DNA of 64,000 bases from Sternotherus odoratus. Lineage: Eukaryota; Chordata; Testudines; Kinosternidae. The stretch is taken from the NCBI GenBank assembly GCA_032164245.1, contig JAVMKO010000009.1:82192712-82256711 (forward strand). Reading direction: 5' to 3'. Positions 56,106-64,000 of the stretch are shown here, one piece after another. The position numbers and the translations under genes are program-made. The number at the start of each line of letters is the position of its first letter. The stretch's first letter is position 1. The notes beneath the pieces were generated by a model, which had not been told where the DNA came from, made no database searches, and worked only from the letters and a program-made list of their open reading frames with translations.

Positions 56106-59100
56106 AGACGGTGCCTGCATTGGCTTTTGCTGCTATTTAACTAAGGACCCAATTCTGTAAACCTTACTCACATTAAATAGTACTTCATCCCACAAATAGT
56201 CACACTAATTTCAAAGACACAGATGCTACGCAACATGAATAAAGGTTGTAGAATCAGGCCTTAAAAGAGACATATCAAAAACACCATTTGACGGATCTCA
56301 TATTAATATCATCAGAGCTCCAGGCGGAACATTTTTCTTTGCTATTCGTTCTGGCAGGTTGTCCTACCTCTAGTGGCAGTACAAGAGAATGGCTGAATAA
56401 GTCTTCTATGGAGTTAGTATGTTATAAGTAAGCAGTTTTTACATCCCGGAAATACTATACAAGTGTCTAATGTATGTTGTGTGTGAAAAATGAAAATTTA
56501 AAACAATCCATATGTTGATATTCTGCAATGCCCAGACTCTTAAAGTCAGGTATTAGATATGAGAAGGCTTTCCAAGTCAAGTGCTATGATTTCCCCAAAG
56601 GAGCAAGTAACAGATTTGGGGCATGATCCTGTCTTCCTCACTGCAGCTAGAGAATAAGGCACAACTCTCAAAAGGAAGTTATAAAAGTCCAAGCCATGAT
56701 TCATCTCTAGAGCCACTCTGGGACTGGGCAAATTGTATGCCATTTTGATGGAGAAGTTATTCAACCTTGGGGAGGACAGAGAGTCACACTGGTTTCTGAT
56801 GGGAGTGCAGCTAGTTAGCCTGCCTTATCCACTTACCAACATGTAACATTACTTACATCACCTCTGAATTTGGCCTAAGATGATTGACACCACTTCATTT
56901 ATTTTATAATCACTTCCTTAATGACCACTGTCACATCCTCATCACTTAGCAAAGCCAGTGGGAACTCCATGTGCAGAGGGCTTCCTGAAATGGGCCTTTA
57001 CTCATGTGACTCAGAATTTGGGCATCATTTTGTTTTCCTTGAGACAAATTGTTCCTTCCTTTGGAAAAGACCCATGGGAGGAAGAAAGTACACTGGAAAC
57101 TGTTCAAGATTCATTACATCCCAAAGACAGATTGGTTTGTCACCTCACATGACGGGGTTGAGGCCATCACCTGAAAGGCTCTGGCGGGAAGTCAGGATCC
57201 AATCCCTCTCAAAACCCTGGGCAGTAAAATGGGCAGCAAAGAACACACTGTAATACTACCTGGCTTCCCCCTCCAGATGGCTGTACTGATCCTGAAAGGC
57301 CCATAGGAGTTCCACACATGGAGGATTTGAAGTACTGGGATGCAAAGTGAATTATATTAATTTAAGTGAAGCCTTTAATTCAGTCACTTTTTAATAAGAT
57401 TTTGATAATTTATTTTATGTGAATCTGCAAAGAGTTTGCTGTTGTAACATCTAATTGATAAGTATATAATCTGGTTTTAATTTAAGATCTGCAGGTGTTT
57501 CCCAATGGTAAATAATAGATTCTTTATTGCTTTATTTACTCAGTGATGATAGGAGAAATGTCTGTAAGGTTCCTAGCATCCATTTGTATGCAGATAGAAT
57601 CATATTTTATAATAGTCATAAATCTGACAGAATAGCCTCTTGCATTCAAGACAACACAATAAATATCGTGTTGTGGCTGAAGTAAACATGTTTGGAAGGA
57701 AAATGAAATAAAGATGTTGTTAGAGGTTTAATGAAACAACCAGAACTGCTTATTTACAAAAGATGTACATATACATCCCTGAAAGGTGCAAGGCCCATGC
57801 TGAGTTTGCAGGTTCTTGAAGAGCAGGACAATGGAGATTCTCAGCAGGATCCTACACACTCTGAAAAATGGGTTTAACACTTCTCAGAGATGATGGCTGT
57901 CTATATAATGCTAAACTATCTCTGTCTATCTCAGGTTTTTAAAAGATGTCTATCACCATGGTATCAAAGCACCAATTACAGCATGGCTGCCTTTGTACAG
58001 GTGTGTCTGATCACCCTTCCCCCAAGCACTTCTGCACATGAGGTAGGCATAATACCAGACATCCAAGCACCACTGAGGGAAGCTCTATATCTGTATAAGG
58101 CATAATACTTCTGTACTCTGGATGCAAAATTGATCCCACTGTAGAAGGCCCATACAGGGACTAAAGAGGGGTTTAAGTGGTACCTAGTCCTTGTGCTGAC
58201 CTTGTGACCAAGGGTGAATTTCACCCTGGAAGCACTAGACAAGAGGTTGACCTGCATTGTCTCCAGTACAGCAATCTAGAGAGGGCAATGCTCTATTCAC
58301 CTAAAGTAGTTTTTGCATGTTGGAGCAACTACTGATGCCCAGTATACTGTTCCCCTCCCCCTCCACTTCCAAGAGGTATTATGCCTCAAACAGACAGACA
58401 TCTTTCCCCTGTTGTGTTTGGGTACCTGGCTCTCAGGTACCGCATTATAACCTACCGAAAACATACATATTATACCAAAAATTAAAATTATTGTATAACT
58501 CACAAGCAGCAAAGACCTGGATGTGTGGGAGGTCATCACTATGGTTGGAAAGTTCAGATGCTGCAAACACATACAAGTAAAAAATAAGAAAATTTTAATG
58601 TAATGTTTTGGGTTTCTTAATGGTTCTCTAAAATGAAAGAATCCTCTCTTGTGAATACTACCAGTATTCACTGACAGAATGTACGTGAACAGCTCAGATC
58701 ATTCTCTGCAGACATCCAAAATAAAAAAAGAATAACACAAACCATTCCCTCTTCCCCTCTCCCAAAGAGAACAAGAAAGATACTGATGCTCTTTCTTCTC
58801 TCTCCATCACAGCTATTTGCAGGGAAGAGTGCATTTAAAATCTTGTGCTGCAGAATAGAAAAGAAAACAGAGGACTACTAAATGTAAACTCCGAGGATTT
58901 ATGTCAATATGGCAGTATTCCAAACACATTGCCTTTTACGATTTGCAGGGAGGAAGCAAACTCTTCTATGGCTTGCACAACAATTAAGAACTAAATATAT
59001 TAAGAACTGAATATAAAATTCTTGTTAGAGAAATAATATTTAAGTCTTCCCTCCCCCTCTGAAAGTTCCCTGCTTTCCCCACCCCAAAGTATAACTCTTT

Positions 59101-60298
59101 AATTCTCGCCATGTCTCTCATGTAATAACCCCAGCTGTTTGTGTTCCATCTCTTGAAGAATAACTTCCCAAGACTCAAAGCATACTTTAAGGAGGAGAAG
59201 GCCCTCTCAGAACTTGTAAGATGTTTCACCATCAAGCATTCCAGCTTTTTTGCCACAATGAGTTTCACCCACATCACAGACATTTGGCATACTGATAAAT
59301 TCAATATAGGCCTTTTCTGAGGGGTTGGGTGGATCCTGTCTGTGAATCTGTAGTGCCACTTTCTCGATATCTAGATGCAGAAGGATTTGATATTCCATTG
59401 CGTACAATAAGTCCTTTTGCCATTATTGACAAAGACTGGAATAAGGGCCTTGCTATACAAGTGTGAGGGGTGGTAGAAGAACTGAGCACAATAGAATATT
59501 TCTGACAATGTAACAATATTTCACACAGAGAAGAAGTAATGAATCGCCATCATTTTAGACTGTATAAACAAATGGGTAGTCACCACAGCAATGAAAAAAC
59601 ATGCATGGCGGGATCATTCAGGAGCCTTCTGTGTTTTCTGTCTCCACACTCACATTTCTTACTTTTCATACTATGATCAGGATACAATACTTCACGTCAC
59701 ATGGCAAAAACTGGCTAGTGCTTTTAGGCTGTAAAATGGCAGTCCCAGAGAGATCTCCAAGATATGGGATCAGCAAAGATCCACAGGACCCAGGACTAGA
59801 TATAGAAATAAAGTTTCAACTCTCACAACCTCATGAACACTGACCTGCAACCCCACAGAAGGTCCCTTATCTCTGCTCCCCTCTTCACTATTTTTGTTTC
59901 ACACGCCCCTCCCCCACACTACTTGTATCTGATTTCCACTCACCCACCTGATTTTCTTTCAATTTCCTTTATATCTGCTCCTTATTTTGCCATTCCATTC
60001 CCCTTTTTGGCCCCATATTTTTACTAGGTCCAGGCTCCTTATACTGTCTCCATGATATTTCCATGTGAGGAGCTCCCTGTAATATCCATAAAGCCACCAC
60101 ATTGTCCTCCTTCAAATTGCTTCTTAAAACTCTCCTACACCATGATGCCTACAAAATATTCAACAGTGGTTAAGCAGGTGGAGTGCTACGACTGCTGCTT
60201 ATGTAGTCTAATTAGTATCATCCCACTGTTATCTTGTACCTAGTTTGTAGAGTTTACAATTTAATTATAAGATCAGAGAGTAGCCATCTATTCTCCCT

Positions 60299-60317
60299 CT
60301 TTTTTTTTTTTTTTTAA
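60299..60317 (+). repeat. poly-T run
   Basis: About 17 thymines; simple sequence. Confidence 0.85.
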
Positions 60318-61183
60318 TAAATGAGCTGGATCAGCTTTTGAAGCATGTTCATGAATTCTGCATTAGGGATCTTCCGCTAAGAGAGGTTTTCAAACAAAGA
60401 AAACATGATGCATTTGATTAGTGCATAATATAAGGGTCCTAGCTTTCCAAAAGTATTCTGAAGACTCAAAGTCTGCCAGCATAAATGTTTAACAATAATT
60501 CTTCGTCTGATTTTTAACAGACTGAACATTAAGCTGTTTTGGCTCACTTAAGAGCCATATTATGTATTACCAGAATATTTGCCATTATTATACTTTCACT
60601 GCATATATTTTCAGAGATCCTGAAAAGATTTAAATTTGTGTATTAAGAATTAATGATAAACTGAAAAAGCAAATATGTGGTTGTAAGATTCTAATTCCAG
60701 CTGCAGATATTAGTGACTGACCGTATGACACATAGGAGACATTTGCGAGAGGACTGGTGTTAGCATTATCATCTGGGGCTAAATTCCAGTGCAATGCATT
60801 TCTTCCTATTTTTAAATCCTCCTATAATTACAACTGGACAAAAAGTCACCTCCTGTCCTGAATTGTTGCATATTATTGTGAAGTATTAAATGACTGCTAT
60901 GCGCCGCAACAGAGGTGGCTGCATTTTAGTAGTCAGTAGAGTGAGTCCATCATGTAACAGTTAACTTATGAAAGATTCTGGAATCCTGCTGTTTCAAAGG
61001 ACAATATAAATCTAAATCATTAATCTGTTTTACTTTTAATCATTGGCACTGAAAACAAATTGCAAGGTGTTAACAATCTTACTGCCTGGCAGAATAACGC
61101 ATTCAGACAACAGTGCTTAACGTCCCAAATCAGACTCAAACACTTGCTGTACTGGGTTTTCTAGAGTAACCAGATGTCCTTGC

Positions 61184-61268
61184 AGCCGACGAAGTGGGTA
61201 TTAGCCCACGAAAGCTTATGCTTCAAAACTTTATAGTTAGTCTTTAAGGTGCCACAGGACTTTGTTAC
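61184..61268 (+). repeat. Penelope-type tail repeat, copy 1 (direct)
   Basis: GCCGACGAAGTGGGTATTAG, CCCACGAAAGCTTATGCTTC, then TTAGTCTTTAAGGTGCCACA and GGACTTTGTTAC. It can fold as CCGACGAA, stem GTGGGT/GCCCAC with loop ATTA, then GAAAGC. Confidence 0.8.
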
Positions 61269-61280
61269 CGACTTTATAGG

Positions 61281-61370
61281 AGAGGTAACAAAGTCCTGTG
61301 GCACCTTAAAGACTAACTATAAAGTTTTGAAGCATGAGCTTTCGTGGGCTAATACCCACTTCGTCGGATG
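61281..61370 (-). repeat. Penelope-type tail repeat, copy 2 (inverted)
   Basis: AGAGGTAACAAAGTCCTGTG to GGGCTAATACCCACTTCGTC and GGAT is the inverse complement of copy 1, nearly base for base, so copies 1 and 2 form a long hairpin around a 12 bp spacer. Confidence 0.88.
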
Positions 61371-61494
61371 CAGGACGAAGTGGGTATTAGCCCACGAAAG
61401 CTCATGCTTCAAAACTTTATAGTTAGTCTTTAAGGTGCCACAGGACTTTGTTACCTCTGCTATTCCAGACTAACACGGCTACCTCCCTGATTCT
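61371..61494 (+). repeat. Penelope-type tail repeat, copy 3 (direct, longer)
   Basis: GGACGAAGTGGGTATTAGCC to GGTGCCACAGGACTTTGTTA, continuing with CTCTGCTATTCCAGACTAAC and ACGGCTACCTCCCTG, the end sequence typical of this repeat. Confidence 0.85.
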
Positions 61495-61986
61495 CGACTT
61501 TATAGGGACAGTCCTGATTTTGGGGTCTTCCCTGTCCCTATTTTTCACACTTTGGGCACTGCACATACAGGAAGATGCGGTGCCATCAAAGCCAGTTCAA
61601 TTTTACAAAGCCGAAGTATAGCAAAGGAAGGTCACCAACACCAGGCGGGGGAGGGCCCAGGGGTAACTGGCAGGCACACAGGTTCCTAGGCTATGGACCC
61701 TTTGTGTCTGATGCTGGCCTAGGACTAGGTGGCCTGAGAGACGCTGGCTGTGGCCCGCTGATCACCAGCGGTTTGGTGCCTCCACAGACTAGCGGAGATT
61801 TCCCGCCTCTGGGGAATTCTAACGCCGGTCAGCGAGACTCTCCCATTCGCTTGAGGGGACCCGCGGGGTGGGGGCGGGGGGGAGGCGGTGTCAGCCCGGC
61901 CTGGCGCGAGCCCTGAGGAAGCGCCCGACCGAGCCGAACGCTCAGAGACCGCAGCGCGAGCCGCAGCGCGCGCGACGGGCGGGCCA

Positions 61987-61994
61987 TGACGTCA
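61987..61994 (+). promoter_or_regulatory. perfect CRE, TGACGTCA
   Basis: The full palindromic cAMP-response element in CCATGACGTCACTCGG, about 140 bp before the candidate donor. This is a typical proximal position for CREB/ATF sites in CpG-island promoters. Confidence 0.75.
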
Positions 61995-61999
61995 CTCGG

Positions 62000-62135
62000 A
62001 GAGGGGGGGGGGAGTCAGCCACGATCCCGGCAGCCATAGCGACGACGCTTCCTGCAGTGTCGGGCGAGGCGGGGGGGCTGACAAAGGGGCTCGGCGCAGG
62101 CAGCCGGCGAGCCAGGACCCGGCGGGCCCCGAGGG
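62000..62135 (+). other. candidate non-coding first exon of an unidentified gene
   Basis: The stretch after the CRE ends at CCCCGAGGG|GTGAGTGCGGG, a near-consensus donor. The 5' limit is a guess. No conserved reading frame is visible. A pyrimidine-rich acceptor CTCCTGCCCCAG follows about 1 kb later (63121-63123), but the exon behind it is not recognised. Confidence 0.4.
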
Positions 62136-62340
62136 GTGAGTGCGGGAGCCGGCAGGGCCTGGGGGGGGGGGGGGGTGTGTCCGTGGCTCCCCTGGCCCCA
62201 GCAGGGCCCCCCCCGGGGGCAGGCTCGGGGGTCCGAGGCGGCGGTGAGGGGCCCCCGCGGGCCGGGCTGGGCGGCGAGATTCCCGGTCCCCGTGAGCGGG
62301 GCAGCTCGGGTCCGTGCCGCTCGAGGCAGGCCCCGGGACG

Positions 62341-62625
62341 GGGGGAGCCGAGCTCCCTGGGGGTGTCTTATCCCATCCCCCCGGCTGGAGCCGCGCTCCG
62401 GGGGGGGGGGGAAGAGCCGGGCTCCCCCCGGGGGTGTCTTATCCCATCCCCCCGGCTGGAGCCGCGCTCCGGGGGGGGGGGGGAGCCGGGCTCCCCGGGG
62501 GTGTCTTATCCCATCCCCCCGGCTGGAGCCGCGCTCCGGGGGGGGGGGGGGGAGCCGGGCTCCCCGGGGGTGTCTTATCCCATCCCCCCGGCTGGAGCCG
62601 CGCTCCGGGGGGGGGGGGGGGCAGC
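62341..62625 (+). repeat. about 69 bp minisatellite with poly-G tracts
   Basis: Four copies of GTGTCTTATCCCATCCCCCC, then GGCTGGAGCCGCGCTCC and a run of 10-16 G. GTGTCTT occurs at 62363, 62434, 62501 and 62570 (spacing 71, 67 and 69); the length differences come from the G runs. Confidence 0.95.
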
Positions 62626-62718
62626 GCCGGGTCGGGCTCTGGCCGCGGAGCCCCCCCCCCCCCCGGGACTATTGACAGGTCCCGGCACATCAGCCTTGTC
62701 CGGCCGCTGTAAACACGC

Positions 62719-62740
62719 TCACGTGAGCTGCGCCACGTGG
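62719..62740 (+). promoter_or_regulatory. two E-boxes, TCACGTGA and CCACGTGG
   Basis: TCACGTGA at 62719-62726 and CCACGTGG at 62733-62740, 14 bp apart. Both have a CACGTG core, bound by USF, MYC/MAX or TFE-type factors. Confidence 0.6.
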
Positions 62741-63639
62741 AGCAGGCGCGGAGCCGCCGCGGGGGGGGCCCGGCCGCCCCCGAACCGGGGCAGGGACCGG
62801 CCGCCACCCGGGAGCCGTCCCCTCCCGGCCACAAGCACCCAGCTGGGACGGGCCTGGCTGCCACCCTGGGGTGAAGGAGGAAAGGGCGGGGAGCTCACCC
62901 CAACCTGCCCGTTCATCAGGCCAGGGAGAGGGGCTCGGAAACCTCCCTCCTCCCCTCGGATCTTTTACTCTGTCTAGAAAATCAAAAGCTGGGAAGTCTC
63001 AGAAACGAAGCAGCGCAGAGCTCGAACTGGGGAGGGGAGCTTGGAGGGGCGAGCTGATTCTGCCCTAGTTTGAAAAAGTTCCCGTGTGCCAATACTTCCC
63101 CTTCTCCTCTTCTCCTGCCCCAGCGGAGACATTACAGTCAGACCAACTCCAGGTCAAGGACAGTGGTTGGCCAAGATCGACTCTCTTTCTCTCTAAACAT
63201 ACTAATGTTTAGGGAAAACAATTATTTCCCCCCAGCTAGCCAGCTCAAAAGTCAGTTTCTCATAGATGCTTGGATTTATTTTTTTCCTGATTGACAGCTT
63301 TACCTGACCTGGAGAACAACAGCATACAGTATTGACATATCCGATTTCCATTTAAAACTATTGCAAGCACCACAAAAATAAGGACATTCAGATTGACTTA
63401 CATTATTGAAAATTCTGCATTACCTAACTAAAACAGAATGGATCAGAAACTGTATACAAGTATTATTTAGGATTTCCTTGTTTTTGTCTTTGTGACCTAG
63501 CTAATTGTATCCAAGTATAATTTTGCATTCATTATTTAAAATATCTTTCAAGGAAAAGAATTGCTGCAGAAACTTATACAATTAGACACAGTAAATTATG
63601 CTACTAATATCTCATTAATGTGCTGTAATAGATAATACT

Positions 63640-63945
63640 TTTAAAGTATCAGATCTCAAAGCACCTTGCAAGCATTACGTGTATTTCACAGTACCATGTG
63701 AGGGTAGGTAGTACAGCCATTTTGGCTCCTCTTCTGCAAAAATATGCTTCTAAGTAGTCCCATAGATTTAAAATGGGACAACATACACACTTCAGTACCT
63801 TGCTGAATGTAGGCCTTTATAGACTAACAATCTGAGGCACAGAGAGGTTAACTAATTTGCTCAAGATCACACAGTGAGTCAATGACAGCTAGAAATACTA
63901 GAACCTGACTTCTGATTCTGTGCTCTAATCACTAGATAACTCTCC
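63640..63945 (-). repeat. MIR-like SINE, antisense
   Basis: CTGAGGCACAGAGAGGTTAA, CTCAAGATCACACAGTGAGT and GTGCTCTAATCACTAGA are antisense MIR landmarks. The 63640-63720 part (CTCAAAGCACCTTGCAAGCA) is the corresponding 3' end. Confidence 0.75.
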
Positions 63946-64000
63946 CTCCCAAGTAATTACAGGAAGTTTAACATGTAGATTGTGTAGGTATATATTAAGG

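Larger units (their letters stand above)
61163..61560 (+). mobile_element. AGGGTGACCAGAT MITE interrupted by tail repeats
   Basis: The MITE starts AGAGTAACCAGATGTCCT (61163-61180) and resumes at 61495 with CGACTTTATAGGGACAGTCC, ending in TTTTTCACACTTTGGGCAC. A fragment, CGACTTTATAGG, also sits at 61269-61280 between the inserted repeats. Confidence 0.75.
44501..61840. other. intergenic region upstream of INTS6L
   Basis: No conserved gene found. Recognised contents are CR1, hAT MITEs, MIR copies, palindromes and Penelope-like remnants listed separately. Stretches 46100-47650, 49100-50480, 52600-53260, 56110-61160 show no definable element apart from short simple repeats (for example the T-run at 60299-60317). 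Confidence 0.65.
61850..62900 (+). promoter_or_regulatory. second CpG island, probable promoter of a divergent neighbour
   Basis: GC- and CpG-dense, with a perfect cAMP-response element, a donor GGG|GTGAGTGC (62136) and two E-boxes. No conserved protein starts in it, so the first exon is probably non-coding. Which gene it serves cannot be told; open frames in it are products of GC-richness. Confidence 0.65.

Noticed and set aside
61868..62977. 369-codon open frame in the second CpG island
   Set aside because: Gly/Pro/Arg-rich translation across a minisatellite, no conserved motif, and a good splice donor in its midst. GC-rich sequence gives such frames by chance.

Overview
The window is from an amniote nuclear genome, most likely a turtle (Testudines; a crocodilian is the main alternative). 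The evidence is a split vertebrate gene with GT-AG introns, two CpG islands, and a repeat mix of CR1 LINEs, MIR-type SINEs, Penelope-like tails, hAT and pogo/Tigger-type MITEs, plus an intact DIRS retrotransposon. Species, genome build and locus cannot be read from the sequence alone.

The only conserved host gene I can reconstruct is INTS6L (DDX26B), the paralogue of Integrator subunit 6, on the minus strand. Eleven coding exons join in frame, from the ATG at 44032 down to 248, giving the first 466 codons. The rest of the gene lies off the left edge. Exons 1 and 2 sit in a CpG island (about 43.4-44.5 kb) and are 83 bp apart. A 24.8 kb intron 2 (19000-43760) follows, and exons 3-11 are spread over 248-18999. 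The complete N-terminal VWA domain, including its MIDAS residues, is present.

Intron 2 holds the most striking object: a 6.2 kb DIRS-type tyrosine-recombinase retrotransposon (26115-32300, minus strand, same sense as INTS6L). It has three open reading frames: an SR-rich Gag-like protein, RT-RNase H, and a tyrosine recombinase in the -1 frame. It also has inverted terminal repeats and an internal complementary region (26360-26459) that matches both outer ends exactly. This copy looks young and structurally complete. One oddity is an 8 bp TATA-like stretch present in only one terminal repeat.

Around it, intron 2 carries a rearranged hAT transposase pseudogene (24.3-25.4 kb), hAT-like and TA-flanked MITEs, and minisatellites. 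One MITE (34168-34767) contains a 43 bp GC-rich satellite in both orientations.

From 44.5 to 61.8 kb the sequence looks intergenic: a CR1 split by a hAT MITE, two more hAT MITEs with clear 8 bp target duplications, MIR copies, imperfect palindromes, and a Penelope-like GIY-YIG endonuclease relic followed by a structured hammerhead-like tail. Near 61.2-61.5 kb three copies of a related tail lie in direct, inverted and direct order inside an older MITE, with a 12 bp duplication.

A second CpG island (61.85-62.9 kb) has a perfect cAMP-response element, a good plus-strand splice donor and two E-boxes. It probably marks the non-coding first exon of a divergent neighbouring gene that I cannot identify.
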